A stretch of DNA of 64,000 nt, taken from Streptomyces endocoffeicus. GTDB lineage: Bacteria > Actinomycetota > Actinomycetes > Streptomycetales > Streptomycetaceae. How positions within the stretch are numbered: the first letter of the stretch is position 1; each line of letters begins with the position of its first letter. The notes under the pieces were generated by a model. It did no database searches, was not told the DNA's origin, and was given only the letters and a program-made list of their open reading frames with translations. Location: NCBI RefSeq assembly GCF_016741935.1, contig NZ_JAERRG010000001.1:372001-436000 (forward strand), read 5' to 3'. Shown here piece after piece: positions 50,101 to 60,682 of this stretch. The position numbers and the translations under genes were made by a program.

Positions 50101-53100
50101 CACGGCACCGGCACCCCGCTCGGCGACCCGATCGAGGCCACCGCGCTGCTGGCGACCTACGGGCAGGACCGGGCGCGGCCCGTGCTGGTCGGGTCCGCGA
50201 AGTCCAACCTCGGGCACACCCAGGCCGCGGCGGGCTTGGCGGGTGTGCTCAAGATGGTGCAGGCCATGCGGCACGGCCGGTTGCCCGCGACTCTGCACCT
50301 GAATGTCCCGAGCCCGCATGTGAACTGGGACGACGGCGCGGTACGGCTGCTGGACGAGCCGATGGACTGGCCGCGCGCGGGCCGTCCGCGCCGGGCGGCG
50401 GTGTCCTCGTTCAGCCTCAGCGGCACCAACGCGCATGTGATCCTGGAGGAACCCGAGCCCGAGCCCGAACCGGAGCCGGCGACCGCCGCGGCTCCCCCGC
50501 TGATCCCGTGGGTGCTCTCCGCGGCCACCCCGGAGGCGCTGCCCGCGCAGGCCGGGGCCCTGCTCCGCCGGCTGACCGACGAGGGGCTGACCGACGAGGA
50601 CGCGAACGGGGCGCCGTCCGCCCTGGACGTGGCGTACTCGCTGGCCACCACGCGGGCCCGGCTGCGTGCCCGCACGGTCGTGCTCGGCACGGACACCGGC
50701 GAGCTGACCGCCGCGCTGCGAGCCGGGACCGGCATGACCGGAGTGGCGGCCGACGGCGCGACCGCGTTCCTGTTCCCCGGCCAGGGCGTGCAGTACCCGG
50801 ACATGGCCACGTCGCTCCGGGACCGGGTACCGGTGTTCGCGGCGGCCCTCCGGGAGATCGCCACCGAGCTGGACCCGCTGCTGGACCGGCCGCTCGCCGA
50901 GATCCTCCGGGACGGACCCGGTGAACGCACCGACCATGCGCAGGCCGCGGTGTTCGCGGTTCAGGTGGCGGTGTTCCGGCTGCTCACCACGGTGGGGGTG
51001 CGGCCGGACTCGGTGACCGGGCACTCGGTCGGCGAGATCGCCGCAGCGCACGCCGCGGGCGTGTTCCCACTGGCCGACGCCTGCGCACTGGTGGCCGCGC
51101 GCGGGCGGCTGATGCGCGAACTCGGTGGCGAGGGCGCGATGGTGGCGGTCCAGGTACCGGAAGCCGATGTGCCGGAACTGCTCCGCGGCCACGAGGACCG
51201 GGTGGCGCTGGCCGCGGTGAACGGGCCCGCCTCGGTGGTGCTCGCCGGGGACGCGGACGCGGTGCGGGAGATCTCGCGGCGGGTGACCCATGTGCGCCGC
51301 CTGGCGGTGGGGCACGCGTTTCACTCCCACCACATGGACCCGGTTCTGGACCCCTTCCGTAAGGTGCTGGCCGGACTGGACTTCCGGACACCGGAGATTC
51401 CGGTCGTGTCCTCGGTGACCGGCGCACGGGTCACCGAGGAGCTTCGTGACCCGGAGTACTGGGTCCGGCATGCGCGGGAACCGGTGCGCTTCCACGACTG
51501 CCTGCGCGCGCTGGACGCGGCGGGCACCAGCACCTACCTGGAGCTGGGACCGGGCGCGACGCTCAGCGCGCTCGGCCAGGAGGCGCTGGGCGGGGACGGT
51601 TTCCTGCCGGTGCTGCGGCAGGGCGTCGACGAGGTGCACGGCCTGCTGACGGCGTTGGCGACCGCGTACACCCGGGGGTGCGACGTGGACTGGGCGGCCT
51701 GGTGCGCGGGCGGGCGGGCGGTGCCACTGCCCGGCTACGCGTTCACCCGGCAGCGGTTCTGGCTGCCCGACGACGACGGGGCCACCGCCGACCCTCTGCT
51801 GCACGGTGTCGAGTGGCCGCCGCTGCCCGTCCCCGGCCCGGTCGCCGACGCGCCGGGGCCGTGGCTGGTGGTGGCCCCGCCGGGTGCGGACTGGGACCGG
51901 CTCACCGAGGACGTGGCGGGCGCGCTGGGCGAAGGGACCCGCACCGTGCGCGGCGACGCCGTGGACGGCGAGCACTGGGACCGGCTGCTGCCCGGCCTGC
52001 CGGGCGGCGGCATCGTGTCCCTCCTGGCGATGGCCGAGGGCTCGGACACCCCGGGGGTGCCGACCGGCCTGGCCGCCACCCTGGCGCTGCTGCGGGCGCT
52101 GCTGTCCAGAGGCGCGGATACGCCCCTGTGGTCGATCACCAGCGGCGCCGTGCGGGCCGACACGGCGTCCGACACGGCGGACACCGTGCCGAATCCGGAG
52201 CAGGCCGCCGTGTGCGGGTTGGTCCGGGTCGCGGGCATGGAAGCGCCCCGGCTGCACGGCGGCCTGGTGGACCTGCCGCCGCGACCGGCCGCGGCGGACC
52301 TGGCCGCGCTGCCCGCCGCGCTGGCCGCCAGGGACGAGGTCGCGATCCGGGACGGGCGGCTGTACGCCAGGCGGCTGGTCCCGGTGGGCCGCGCCGAACC
52401 CGCCGCGGCGGAGCCCATCGGCACCGTGCTGATCACCGGGGGGCTGGGCGGCATCGGCGCGCACGTCGCCCGCCGGCTGGCGGCCCGCGGCGCGGACCGC
52501 CTGCTGCTGGTCGGCCGCCGGGGCGTGGACACCCCCGGCGCGGCGGAACTGCGCGCCGAACTCACCGCGCTGGGCACCGAGGTCGACATCGCCGGCTGCG
52601 ACGTGGCCGACCGCGAGGCGCTGGCCGGGCTGCTCGCCGGGCGGTCGCTCACCGGTGTGGTGCACGCCGCCGGGGTGCTCGACGACGGGGTGCTGGAGGC
52701 GCTGTCCCCGGCCCGGCTGGCGCACGTGTTCGCGGCCAAGGCGGGCGGCGCGCGGTTCCTGCACGAGCTGACCGCCGGCCATCCGCTGCGCTTCTTCGTG
52801 CTGTGCTCCTCGCTGGCGGGCGCCGCGGGCTCGCCGGGGCAGGGCAACTACGCCGCGGCCAACGCCGTCGTGGAGGCGCTGGCGGCCCATCGGCAGGCCG
52901 GCGGCCTGCCCGCGACGAGCCTGGCTTGGGGCCCCTGGCTGGACACCGGGATGACCACGTCCTGGCCCGTCGGCTCGCGGTCGGACAGCGGCGCCACGCC
53001 GATGCCCGCCGACCGGGCGCTGGACGCGCTGGAGCGGGCGCTGTCCGGCGGTGCGGCGCAGTACGTGGTCGGTGCCGTGGACTGGCCGCGGTTCGCCGCC

Positions 53101-53727
53101 GCACGGCCGGGGCGCCTGTGCTCCGCACTGCCGGGGGTGGGCGCGGACACCGGGCCCGAACCCGCGAGCGCGTTGCGGGAACGGCTGGCGGCCACCGCGC
53201 CGCAGCGGCGGTCGTCGGTGCTGCTGGAGCTGGTCACCGCCCGGGTCGCCGTCGTATCGGGCCGGCCGGCCGGAAACCTGGACGCGCACCGGCCGTTCCA
53301 GGAGCTGGGCCTGGACTCGCTGGCCGGGGTCCGGCTGCGCAACCTGCTCGGCGCGGACACCGGAGTGCCACTGGCGGCCTCCGCGGTCTACGACCATCCC
53401 ACCGCCGCCGCACTGGCCCGGCACCTCGGCGACGCGCTCGGAGTCGACGAGGGCGACCCGGCCGAGCGGGTCGTGCTGGACCGCCTGAGCGAGCTGGAGG
53501 CGGCCCTGCTCCGGTGGCCTTCGTCCGCGCCCGTCCCCGAGGTGATCGCCACGACACTGCGGCGACTGCTGCGCGGCCGGGAAGACGGCGCCGCCGATGA
53601 GCACGGAGCGGTGCCCGACCTGAGCGGCGCCACGGACGACGAGATGTTCAGGCTGATCGACGGAGTGCTCGACGACACGAAATCGGACACCGGTCGCACT
53701 GTCGGCCGTGCCACGGAGAGGAGCTAG
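44149..53727 (+). CDS. Type I modular polyketide synthase A: KS-AT-DH-KR-ACP-KS-AT-KR-ACP
   Basis: A two-module PKS of 3192 residues. First module: KS with C176 in [10 protein letters not shown] and both histidine motifs; AT with Ser624 (GHSQGE) and YASHS at 724, predicting methylmalonyl-CoA; DH with H925 ([10 protein letters not shown]), YGP motif and D1080; KR from about 1314 with LDD (B-type) and Y1460; ACP S1617. Second module: KS C1850; AT S2293 (GHSVGE) with HAFHS at 2389, predicting malonyl-CoA; KR from about 2758, LDD, Y2901; ACP S3057. The C-terminus is a docking domain for PKS B or another partner. It starts straight into the KS with no N-terminal docking helix or loading module, and the KS active site has Gly before Cys in place of the usual Ala. 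Expected products: an alpha-methyl enoyl unit, then a beta-hydroxy unit. Confidence 0.96.
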   Translation: MPGEPIAIVGMACRYPGGIAAPEGLWQAARDGIDAIGELPDDRGWDLAALYDPDPDRPGTSYVRHGGFLYDAGHFDAEFFGLSAREALTTDPQQRLLLTTAWEALENAGIDPTSLRGSRTAVFAGSMMHDYAPRVHTVPDGLEGYLITGNTSSVVSGRVAYVLGLTGPAVTVDTGCSSSLVTTHLAVQSLRLGECDLALAGGVTVMATPEMFVEFSRLRGLAPDGRCKPFSVTADGTAWSEGVGMLLLERLSDAQRHGHTVHALVRGTAVNSDGASNGLSAPSGPAQERVLRAALADAGLSEADIDAVEAHGTGTTLGDPIEARALLAVHGPQRARSLLVGSVKSNIGHTQAAAGVAGILKMVHAMRDGVLPRILHLTEPSPHVDWESGRVTPLAEDTPWPETGLPRRAGVSSFGISGTNSHVILEQAPEPPPAAAPRPASAPPRPASAVPLLLSARSAEALREQAGRLAERLRPDRVGLLDAGFTLATGRAGFEHRAAVLGRDRESLVRGLDALAEGGSAPGTVVGSPCRDTSPVLLFPGQGTQWTGMATELLASSPVFAGHMAACQDAMAPYVDWNLREVLTDADALLRVDVVQPALWAVMVSLAGLWRAHGVRPAAVVGHSQGEIAAATVAGALSLDDAARIVTLRSRALRALSGTGRMLSVGLPRAAVEESMARWGEDLSVAAVNGPRATVVSGAVQAVEEFAAVLTAEGERARLLPVDYASHSAQVELLRAELRELLAPVTPMAAEVPFHSTVTGGPVDTTGLDADYWYRNLRATVEFEATVRGLVAAGHTTFLESSPHPVLAGGVRQILRKYQKDHDGDGVVLETLNRGDGGADRFLLAVAEAAVHGVDAHWNGLFDGARRVELPTYPFREQRYWMLPTAASGPVAGHPMLDSVVQLAGGGLVATCRLSLTRHPWLAEHAVRGTVLLPGAAFVELALHAGARAGLPMLDELVLESPLVLPERGETELQIAIGETDPGTLAMYARSAPDAPWTRCATGTLRAAESGGATLTEWPPAGAEEIDLDGAYARLDERGYEYGPAFQGLRRAWRLGAERWAEVELPDDPGRFGLHPALLDAALHPLLLDAGDAPVRLPFSWSGVALHAVGATALRVRLTPRGSDSFAVALADAAGEAVATISALALRPVGPVRSGAAGVDRALHRLDWVPVARRAAPAFVDAPIVDVAGPIVDVAGAEEALARVREFLGTDDEKTSGGPLIVRTRGAVAIAPEDDQDPDAAAVWGLVRTARTEHPGRFVLVDLDRPGDPEDTGSALELALGTGEPEIAVRGGQAFAPRLARVTRTGDRPALAGGTVLITGGTGVLGRELARHLVTEHGVRHLVLAGRRGGAAALESGLEDLTGTAEITVVACDVADRAALAELLAAIPAHRPLTAVIHAAGVLDDGTVRSLTAERLNAVLRPKVEGARNLHELTEHLDLAAFVLFSSVAGVLGTPGQANYAAANAWLDGLAQHRRSRGLPASSMAWGLWARDTGMTGRLGDTDRARLRRTGLVPMSREHGLALFDAALGTDLACTVPARFDLANVRAAGPERAPVWAGLLGVRRSAARPAAVAAAPVFVSGGERSMLDLVLATVGSVLGVERRVDPARAFRDIGFDSLSGVELRNRLTAATGVRLSATAVFDHPTPTALAGYLSGQLPGAVPGGRTPVAGPGPDAMDDPVVLVGASCRFPGGVSTMDELWALLAAGRDAITEFPADRGWNLDEVYHPEPGRGGRSYVRHGGFLDGIAEFDNGFFGVAPAEAVSMDPQQRILLELAWHALEDAGIDPTALRGTRTGVYLGLMGNDYARRAHRTPEDLTGDVSIGNAGSVASGRLAYTFGFHGPAITVDTACSSALVAMHQAAQALRAGECTVALAGGITVLTTPTLFVEFSQVGVLAPDGRCKPFDAAAEGTAWSEGAGLLVLERLSTAHERGHRVLAVLRGSALNSDGASNGLTAPNGSAQQRVIRDALAAAGLAPGEVDAVEAHGTGTPLGDPIEATALLATYGQDRARPVLVGSAKSNLGHTQAAAGLAGVLKMVQAMRHGRLPATLHLNVPSPHVNWDDGAVRLLDEPMDWPRAGRPRRAAVSSFSLSGTNAHVILEEPEPEPEPEPATAAAPPLIPWVLSAATPEALPAQAGALLRRLTDEGLTDEDANGAPSALDVAYSLATTRARLRARTVVLGTDTGELTAALRAGTGMTGVAADGATAFLFPGQGVQYPDMATSLRDRVPVFAAALREIATELDPLLDRPLAEILRDGPGERTDHAQAAVFAVQVAVFRLLTTVGVRPDSVTGHSVGEIAAAHAAGVFPLADACALVAARGRLMRELGGEGAMVAVQVPEADVPELLRGHEDRVALAAVNGPASVVLAGDADAVREISRRVTHVRRLAVGHAFHSHHMDPVLDPFRKVLAGLDFRTPEIPVVSSVTGARVTEELRDPEYWVRHAREPVRFHDCLRALDAAGTSTYLELGPGATLSALGQEALGGDGFLPVLRQGVDEVHGLLTALATAYTRGCDVDWAAWCAGGRAVPLPGYAFTRQRFWLPDDDGATADPLLHGVEWPPLPVPGPVADAPGPWLVVAPPGADWDRLTEDVAGALGEGTRTVRGDAVDGEHWDRLLPGLPGGGIVSLLAMAEGSDTPGVPTGLAATLALLRALLSRGADTPLWSITSGAVRADTASDTADTVPNPEQAAVCGLVRVAGMEAPRLHGGLVDLPPRPAAADLAALPAALAARDEVAIRDGRLYARRLVPVGRAEPAAAEPIGTVLITGGLGGIGAHVARRLAARGADRLLLVGRRGVDTPGAAELRAELTALGTEVDIAGCDVADREALAGLLAGRSLTGVVHAAGVLDDGVLEALSPARLAHVFAAKAGGARFLHELTAGHPLRFFVLCSSLAGAAGSPGQGNYAAANAVVEALAAHRQAGGLPATSLAWGPWLDTGMTTSWPVGSRSDSGATPMPADRALDALERALSGGAAQYVVGAVDWPRFAAARPGRLCSALPGVGADTGPEPASALRERLAATAPQRRSSVLLELVTARVAVVSGRPAGNLDAHRPFQELGLDSLAGVRLRNLLGADTGVPLAASAVYDHPTAAALARHLGDALGVDEGDPAERVVLDRLSELEAALLRWPSSAPVPEVIATTLRRLLRGREDGAADEHGAVPDLSGATDDEMFRLIDGVLDDTKSDTGRTVGRATERS

Positions 53728-53730
53728 CCC

Positions 53731-54993
53731 ATGTCAGCGCCGAGCCGCCCACCGGCCACCGTGCTCGACAACCCGCTGCACGCCCTGCTCGACCGGGAGG
53801 TGCTCGCGAACCCCTACCCGCTGTTCGAGCGGTGGCGAGAGCAAGGTCCGATGTGGACGTCGGACGGTTCCCTGCTGCTGAGCGACCACGCCGACTGTAT
53901 GGCGGTGCTCAAGAGCCACCAGACCATGGGAAGTGACACGTTCAACGCGCCGGGGATGCGGGAACTCTTCGGCGACCGCGGCGACGAGCCGGTGCTCAAC
54001 TCGATCTTCTTCATGGACGATCCCGCACACGGGCGGCAGCGGAACCTGGTCAGCAAGGCATTCACGCCACGGATCACCGCGCGCTTCGAGCCGTGGATTC
54101 GCGAGATCGTGGACGAACTGCTCCGCGACTGCCTGGCCGACGGCGAGTTCGACGGTGTGCGGGACCTGGCCTCGGTGCTCTCGCTGCGGGTCATCGCGAC
54201 TCTCCTGGGCATCCCGCGCGAGGACATCCCGATGCTGCGGGAGTGGTCCAGCGACATGGCGCTGTCCACGGAGCTGCCCACGCTGGTGGCCAGCTTCCAC
54301 TCCGCCGCGATGTTCGACCAAGAGGAACTCGTCCGCATCATCCGCACCACCACCGAACTGCACGGCTACTTCGCGAACCTCATCCACAAGCGCCGCCGCG
54401 ACCCCGGCGAGGACCTCATCTCCAGTCTGCTCTCCACGCAGGAGGACGGGCGCGGGCTGAGCCGGCGTGAGGTGACGAACGTCGTGGTGACCGTGTTCAC
54501 CGCGGCCCACGAGTCCACCACGAACCTGATCAGCAACGGCCTGCTCGCGATGTCGCGCCACCCGGAGCAGTTCCAGCTGCTCCGGCAGGACCCGGCGATC
54601 GTCGGCGACGTGGTCGGCGAGGCGCTGCGCTACGACTGCCCGATCATGCTGACCGGCCGTTTCGCGCTGCGGTCCGACCGGATCAACGGCATCGACATCC
54701 CCGAGGGCTCGGTGGTCACCCTGGTCCTCGCGTCCGGCAACCGGGACGAGCGGGTGCACCCGAGCGCGGGTCGGTTCATCGCGGACCGGAAGCCGGCCGC
54801 GATGAACCTCGCCTTCGGCGCCGGTGCGCACTACTGCCTCGGCAGCAGCCTGGCCCGGTTGGAGGCGGAGATCGTGTTCGGTGAGCTGGCTCACCGGCTG
54901 CGCGGCTTCCATGTGCACGAGGACTCACTGAGCTATCGCCGGCACGTGGTCGTCCGCGGACTCGACACCGAACGGATCACCTTCCAACTCTGA
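53731..54993 (+). CDS. Cytochrome P450 between two PKS genes
   Basis: A 420-residue P450 with heme loop FGAGAHYCLG (C369), an I-helix FTAAHESTTNL in which the usual AGxET is AAHEST, and K-helix GEALRYDCP supplying ExxR. The helix-C motif reads MDDPAHGRQR. It starts 3 bp after the PKS A stop with GGAGAGGAG upstream, so it is translated with the PKS genes. Its place inside the assembly-line operon suggests a committed modification, possibly on the ACP-bound chain or the released product. It belongs to a different P450 type from the one at 42.7 kb. Confidence 0.93.
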   Translation: MSAPSRPPATVLDNPLHALLDREVLANPYPLFERWREQGPMWTSDGSLLLSDHADCMAVLKSHQTMGSDTFNAPGMRELFGDRGDEPVLNSIFFMDDPAHGRQRNLVSKAFTPRITARFEPWIREIVDELLRDCLADGEFDGVRDLASVLSLRVIATLLGIPREDIPMLREWSSDMALSTELPTLVASFHSAAMFDQEELVRIIRTTTELHGYFANLIHKRRRDPGEDLISSLLSTQEDGRGLSRREVTNVVVTVFTAAHESTTNLISNGLLAMSRHPEQFQLLRQDPAIVGDVVGEALRYDCPIMLTGRFALRSDRINGIDIPEGSVVTLVLASGNRDERVHPSAGRFIADRKPAAMNLAFGAGAHYCLGSSLARLEAEIVFGELAHRLRGFHVHEDSLSYRRHVVVRGLDTERITFQL

Positions 54994-55020
54994 CCACGCA
55001 TCCGTCGCAGGGAGTCGTTC

Positions 55021-58000
55021 ATGCCCGATGAAGTCAGCACGCTCCGGCAATATCTGAAAAGGGTCACCGCCGATCTGTTACGCACCCGGGAGCAGTTGCG
55101 TGAGGCGACCGAGCAGTCCGGCGAGCCGATCGCGGTGATCGGCATGTCGTGCCGGCTGCCCGGCGACGTGGCCTCGCCCGCCCAGCTGTGGGACCTGGTG
55201 GCCGCGGGCACGGACGCCATTTCGCCTTTCCCCGGGGACCGGCACTGGCCGATCGAGGAGCTCTACGACACCGATCCGGACTCCCAGCAGGCGCGGCGGT
55301 CCTATGTGCGCGAGGGCGGCTTCCTCAGCGGGGCGGGCGATTTCGACCCCGCGTTCTTCGGGATCTCCCCGCGCGAGGCGCTGGTGATGGACCCGCAGCA
55401 GCGGTTGGTGCTGGAGCTGGCCTGGGAGGCATTGGAGTCCGCGGGCATCCTGCCGGACTCGCTGGTGGGCGAGCGGGCCGGGGTTTTCGTCGGCGCGTCC
55501 AGCAACGACTACGAGATGCTCTGGCAGGGCACCGACCAGTTCTCCCAGTACGGCATCACCGGCAACACCATGAGCGTGATCTCGGGCCGGATCAGCTACG
55601 CCTTCGGCTTCCACGGCCCGGCCCTCACCGTGGACACCGCCTGCTCGTCCTCCCTGGTCGCCACCCACCTGGCGATGCGGGCACTGCGCGCCGGCGAGTG
55701 CCCGATCGCGCTGGCGGGCGGTGTGACAGTACTGAGCACTCCGGAGACGTTCGTCGAGTTCTGCGGCCAGGGCGTCACCTCCCGGGACGCTCGGATCAAG
55801 GCGTTCGCGGCCGGGGCGAACGGCTCGATCTGGGCCGAGGGGGCGGGTCTGCTGGTACTGGAGCGGCTGTCCGACGCGCGGCTCAACGGCCACCAGGTGC
55901 TCGCGGTGCTGCGCGGCTCGGCGGTCAACTCCGACGGCACCAGCAACGGGCTCTCCGCACCCAACGGCACCGCCCAGCAGGAGGTGATCCGGACCGCGCT
56001 CGCCGACGCCGGACTGTCCGCCCAGGACGTCGACGTGGTCGAGGCGCACGGCACCGGCACCCCGCTCGGCGACCCGGTGGAGGGCACCGCGCTGGTGGCG
56101 ACCTACGGCCGGAACCGGCCGCCCGGCCGGCCGCTGCTGCTGGGCTCGCTGAAGTCCAACATCGGGCATACGCAGGCCGCGGCCGGTGTGGCCGGCATCA
56201 TCAAGATGATCATGGCGATGCGGTACGGTCTCGCGCCGAAGACGCTGCACGTGGACAGCCCCACCCCGAAGGTGGCCTGGGGAGTGGACGGGGTCAGCGT
56301 GCTCGCCAACGCGATGCTCTGGCCGGAGACCGGTCGAGCGCGCCGCGCCGCCGTCTCCTCCTTCGGGATCAGCGGCACCAACGCCCATGTCGTGCTGGAA
56401 CAGCCCGCCGGGCCGGAGGCGCCGGAGCCCGGCGTACCGTCCGCCGGTCTGGTGTGGACGGTGTCGGGCCGGACCGAGGACGCGCTGCGCGCACAGGCGA
56501 CCCGGCTGCTGGCCTTCGCCGAGTCCGGCGACGCTCCCTCCGCCGAGGGGCTGGCGCACGCGTTGGCCACCCGCCGCACCCACTTCCGCCACCGGCTGGC
56601 AGTGCCCGGCCGGGACCGGGCCGAACTCACCTCCGCGCTGCGCGGCCACCTCGACACCGGCCTGGTGCCCGATGTGGCGGTGGGCACCGCGGCCGGCGGC
56701 GGGGTGTGCGTGCTGTTCACCGGCCAGGGCGCGCAGTGGCCCGGCATGGGGCGGCAGCTCGCCGCCTCCTTCCCGGTGTTCGCCGAGGCGTTCGACGAGG
56801 TGTGCGGGCTGTTCGACCAGGAGCTGGCGAGTCCGCTGCGGACCGTACTCGAGGACGAACCGGACCTGCTCGACCGCACCGACTACGCCCAGGCCGCCCT
56901 GTTCGCGGTGGAGGTCGCGCTGTTCCGGCTGATGCGCTCCTGGGGTGTGCGCCCGGACCTGCTGCTGGGACATTCGATCGGGGAGATCAGCGCGGCGCAC
57001 GTGGCCGGGGTGTGGTCGCTGCCGGACGCGGTCCGGCTGGTGGCCGCCAGAGGCCGTCTGATGGCCGCGCTGCCCGAGGGCGGCGCGATGCTGTCCGTGC
57101 TGGGCACCGAGCAGGACCTGGCCCCCTGGCTGGCGGAGCGCGCGGGGCGGGTCTCCGTCGCGGCGGTGAACGCCTCGGACACGGTGGTCGTCTCCGGCGC
57201 GGTCGAGGACATCACGGAGCTGGAGGCCGACTGGGCGGGCCGGGGACGGCGGACCCGGCGGCTGCGGGTCAGCCACGCGTTCCACTCGCCGCTGATGGAG
57301 CCGATGCTGGCCGAGTTCGGCACGGTGCTGGCCGGGTTGACGGCGCACGATCCGGAAATCCCGGTGATCTCCAACCTCACCGGCGAGCCGGCCACGGCGG
57401 AGCAGTTGCGCTCGCCGGCGTACTGGACCGCGCACGTCCGGCAGGCGGTGCGGTTCCACGACGGACTGCGCACCGCACGGGCGGCCGGTGCACGCGTCCT
57501 GCTCGAACTGGGACCGGGCGCGGTGCTCTCCGCGCTGGCCGGGCGGGATGCCGGGCCGGACGAGGCGACGGTGCCCACCCTGCGCGGGGCCGATCGTGAC
57601 GAGACCAAGGACGTGCTGCTCGCCCTCGGCGCGCTGCACACGCAAGGCGTGGAGGTGGACTGGCCCGCCGTGCTGCCCGCCGCCCCCGCCAGGACGGCGG
57701 ACCTGCCCGGCTACGCGTTCCAGCATGAGAGGTACTGGCTGGTGCCGGACGGGAATGGGCTGAACCTGCGTTCCACCGGGCTGCTCCCGGTGGGCCACCC
57801 GCTGATGGGCGCCGTGCTGTCCGCGGCCGAGGGCGACGGCGTGCTGCTCACCGGCAGACTGTCCCTCCAGTCGCACTCCTGGCTGGGGGGCCACCAGGTG
57901 CGCGGCATCCCCCTGCTGGCCGGCACCGGCTTCGTGGAACTGGCGCTGGCCGCGGGCGAGCAGGTCGGCTGCGACCTGCTCGAACAGCTGACCGTCGAGG

Positions 58001-60636
58001 CACCGCTGGTCCTGCCGGAGCACGGCGGGGTGTCGGTGCAGGTGGTGGTGGGCAACACCGAGGAGAGCGGCCGCCGCCCGGTGCGGGTGTACTCCCGGCC
58101 GGAGGGCGTGGGCCGGGCCGAGCCGGGCCCATGGCGGTCACACGCCTTCGGCTACCTGGGCATCCGCACCGCGACGCCGGACACGCCCCTCGCGCACTGG
58201 CCGCCGCGTGATGTGCGGGAGATCCCGGTCGCGGACGTCTATGACGAGGTGGTGGAGGGCAGGCACTTCCGCTACGAGGGCGCGTTCCGGGGCCTGCGGA
58301 CCCTCTGGCAACGCGACCACCCCGACGGGAGCTCGGAGATGTTCGCCGAGGTCGCCCTGCCCGCCGAGGCGGCGGGGGACGCGAAGCGCTACAGCCTGCA
58401 TCCGGCGCTGCTGGACGCGGCACTGCACGCGGTCGGTCTCGGCCCGCAGCTGGACGGAATCGACGAGGGCAACGGCTCGATGCCGTTCTCGTATTCGGGG
58501 CTGTCGCTGTTCCGGGCCGGAGCCTCGATGGTGCGGGTGCACGCCACCGGCGGGAACGGTGATGTGGCGATCACGCTGGCGGACGAGTCCGGTGCCACCG
58601 TGGCCACGGTGGACTCCCTGGTGTTCCGGCCGCTGCCCGCCGATGAGTCCTACCTGCTGGGACCGGCCGAGGACGGCGCGGAACTGCTCGCGCAGGACTG
58701 GGTGCCCGTGCGCCGCCCATCCACTGTGGACGATTCCGGTGGGTGGCACGACCCCGGGGTCGGTGGGCTCGACCTCGCGTCGCTGGCGGACGCGGCGGAC
58801 CCGGTACCGCCGGTGGTGGTGCTGCGCCCGGCCCGTCCCGCCGGGGACGACGTCACCGCACGGGTCCGCGCCGCGCTCACCGAGCTGACCGGGTATCTGC
58901 GAGGGTGGCTCACCGACCAGCGGTTCGCCGGTTCGCTGCTGGTCGTCCGCACCGAGCGCGCGCTCGGCGTGTGTGCGGGCGACGAACCCGACCTGGCGCT
59001 GTCCGCGGCCCACGGGCTGGCTCGCTCGGCACAGAACGAGTACCCGGGTCGCCTCCTGCTGGTCGACGTCGACGAGCCGGCCGACACCGCTTTACGCGAC
59101 GCGGTCGCCGTCGCGGCCGCGGCCCGTGAGCCCCAGGTGGCGCTGCGCGCGGGCGAGTTGCTGGTGCCCCGGCTGCACCGCGACGACGGTCCGGCGGAGA
59201 GCGACGGCGGTCCGGCGGAGAGCGACGGCGGCTCGGCGGATAGCGACGGCGGCTCGGCCGCCCGCACGCCCGATCCCGACGGCACCGTGCTGATCACCGG
59301 TGGGCTCGGGTCGCTGGGCCGCACACTGGCCCGGCATCTGGCGAGCCGGGGCGCCCGCAGGCTGCTGCTCCTCTCGCGCCGTGGCGCGGAGAGCCCCGGC
59401 GCCGCGGAGCTGGTCGCCGAACTCGGCCGGCTCGGCGCGCACGCCGAGCTGGCGCGCGGCGATGTCGCCCGGCGGGACGACGTGGCCCGGGTGCTGGCCG
59501 AGGTGCCCGCGGCGCACCCGCTCACCGCCGTGGTCCATGCGGCCGGTGTGCTGGACGACGGCTTGGTGGAGTCGCTGACCGACGGGCAACTGGAGAACGT
59601 ACTGGCGCCGAAGGTCGACGGAGCCTGGCACCTGCATGAGTTGACCCGGGAGCTCGATCTCGTCGGGTTCACGTGTTTCTCCTCCGCCGCCGGCGTGTTC
59701 GGCACCGCGGGCCAGGGGGCTTACGCCGCGGCGAACGCCTTCCTGGACGCGCTGATGAACCAGCGGGCCGCCGCCGGGCTCCCGGCCCGCTCGCTGGGCT
59801 GGGGCCTGTGGGCGCCGGACGCCGAAACCAGCACGGCCGACGGGATGGGCGGCGGGCTCGCCGCCGCGGACCGGGCCCGCATGGACCGCACCGGGATCCG
59901 CGCGCTGACCGTCGCGCAGGGCCTGGCCCTCTGGGACACCGCGACCGGCTCGGACCGGGTCCACCTGGTGCCCATCGGGCTGGATCTGGCCACCGTGGCC
60001 GGCCTGGGAGAGGAGGGCATCCCGCCGCTGCTGCGCGATCTGGTCCGCCCGGCCCGCCGCCGGGGCTCCGCGCGGTCCGCCGCGCCCACCGAGTCCCCGG
60101 CGGACCTGGCCCGCAGGCTGGGTGGGCTGAGCCCCACCGAACGGGACCGGCAGCTCCTCAACCTGGTGCGTGGGCACATCGCGGCCGTGCTCGGCTACCC
60201 GTCCGCGGACGGGGTGCCCGCGGACGGCCCGTTCGGAGACCTCGGATTCGACTCGCTGAGTTCGGTCGAGCTGCGCAACCGGCTCAACACCGCCACGGGT
60301 CTGAACCTGCCCGCCACCTTGGTGTTCGACCACCCCACTCCGGCCGTCCTCGCGGCGCACCTCGGTACGGAGGTCGCGCCGGACGCCGCCGGCGCGGAGG
60401 AACTGGCGGACGGCCCCGCCGAGCGCGGCCCGGATCAGCTCTCCGCACTCGCGCAGGCGGTCGAGGAGGCGCTGGCCGGCGAGCACGCGCAGCGCGACGC
60501 GCTGCGCGGACAACTGTGGGCGGCGCTGCGCGCGCTGGACGGCGAGCCGGACGAGGAGCTCGGGGCGGACGAGCTGAGCGCGGCCTCCCTGGACCAGCTC
60601 TACGCCTTCGTGGACCGGGAACTCGGCGATGCGTGA
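55021..60636 (+). CDS. Type I modular polyketide synthase B: KS-AT-DH-KR-ACP
   Basis: A single-module PKS of 1871 residues. An N-terminal coiled-coil docking helix ([19 protein letters not shown]) is followed by KS (C208), AT with S652 (GHSIGE) and HAFHS at 752 predicting malonyl-CoA, a DH, KR from about 1421 with LDD (B-type) and Y1568, ACP S1745 and a C-terminal docking domain ([13 protein letters not shown]). The DH keeps H958 and D1132, but the conserved Pro of HxxxGxxxxP is Ala967 and the YGP motif reads YEG (1085-1087), so dehydration may be weak or lost. A 7-residue repeat (GGPAESD and variants, about 59187-59262) forms the linker before the KR fold. Confidence 0.95.
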   Translation: MPDEVSTLRQYLKRVTADLLRTREQLREATEQSGEPIAVIGMSCRLPGDVASPAQLWDLVAAGTDAISPFPGDRHWPIEELYDTDPDSQQARRSYVREGGFLSGAGDFDPAFFGISPREALVMDPQQRLVLELAWEALESAGILPDSLVGERAGVFVGASSNDYEMLWQGTDQFSQYGITGNTMSVISGRISYAFGFHGPALTVDTACSSSLVATHLAMRALRAGECPIALAGGVTVLSTPETFVEFCGQGVTSRDARIKAFAAGANGSIWAEGAGLLVLERLSDARLNGHQVLAVLRGSAVNSDGTSNGLSAPNGTAQQEVIRTALADAGLSAQDVDVVEAHGTGTPLGDPVEGTALVATYGRNRPPGRPLLLGSLKSNIGHTQAAAGVAGIIKMIMAMRYGLAPKTLHVDSPTPKVAWGVDGVSVLANAMLWPETGRARRAAVSSFGISGTNAHVVLEQPAGPEAPEPGVPSAGLVWTVSGRTEDALRAQATRLLAFAESGDAPSAEGLAHALATRRTHFRHRLAVPGRDRAELTSALRGHLDTGLVPDVAVGTAAGGGVCVLFTGQGAQWPGMGRQLAASFPVFAEAFDEVCGLFDQELASPLRTVLEDEPDLLDRTDYAQAALFAVEVALFRLMRSWGVRPDLLLGHSIGEISAAHVAGVWSLPDAVRLVAARGRLMAALPEGGAMLSVLGTEQDLAPWLAERAGRVSVAAVNASDTVVVSGAVEDITELEADWAGRGRRTRRLRVSHAFHSPLMEPMLAEFGTVLAGLTAHDPEIPVISNLTGEPATAEQLRSPAYWTAHVRQAVRFHDGLRTARAAGARVLLELGPGAVLSALAGRDAGPDEATVPTLRGADRDETKDVLLALGALHTQGVEVDWPAVLPAAPARTADLPGYAFQHERYWLVPDGNGLNLRSTGLLPVGHPLMGAVLSAAEGDGVLLTGRLSLQSHSWLGGHQVRGIPLLAGTGFVELALAAGEQVGCDLLEQLTVEAPLVLPEHGGVSVQVVVGNTEESGRRPVRVYSRPEGVGRAEPGPWRSHAFGYLGIRTATPDTPLAHWPPRDVREIPVADVYDEVVEGRHFRYEGAFRGLRTLWQRDHPDGSSEMFAEVALPAEAAGDAKRYSLHPALLDAALHAVGLGPQLDGIDEGNGSMPFSYSGLSLFRAGASMVRVHATGGNGDVAITLADESGATVATVDSLVFRPLPADESYLLGPAEDGAELLAQDWVPVRRPSTVDDSGGWHDPGVGGLDLASLADAADPVPPVVVLRPARPAGDDVTARVRAALTELTGYLRGWLTDQRFAGSLLVVRTERALGVCAGDEPDLALSAAHGLARSAQNEYPGRLLLVDVDEPADTALRDAVAVAAAAREPQVALRAGELLVPRLHRDDGPAESDGGPAESDGGSADSDGGSAARTPDPDGTVLITGGLGSLGRTLARHLASRGARRLLLLSRRGAESPGAAELVAELGRLGAHAELARGDVARRDDVARVLAEVPAAHPLTAVVHAAGVLDDGLVESLTDGQLENVLAPKVDGAWHLHELTRELDLVGFTCFSSAAGVFGTAGQGAYAAANAFLDALMNQRAAAGLPARSLGWGLWAPDAETSTADGMGGGLAAADRARMDRTGIRALTVAQGLALWDTATGSDRVHLVPIGLDLATVAGLGEEGIPPLLRDLVRPARRRGSARSAAPTESPADLARRLGGLSPTERDRQLLNLVRGHIAAVLGYPSADGVPADGPFGDLGFDSLSSVELRNRLNTATGLNLPATLVFDHPTPAVLAAHLGTEVAPDAAGAEELADGPAERGPDQLSALAQAVEEALAGEHAQRDALRGQLWAALRALDGEPDEELGADELSAASLDQLYAFVDRELGDA

Positions 60637-60682
60637 GTCAGCAGCCGGGACCGCCCGGCCGACCGGAGAGGAACCGAAAGCC

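Noticed and set aside
45730..53604. Very long open frame on the minus strand opposite PKS A
   Set aside because: It is the mirror of a high-GC coding sequence; composition is Arg/Gly/His/Gln-rich without any domain.
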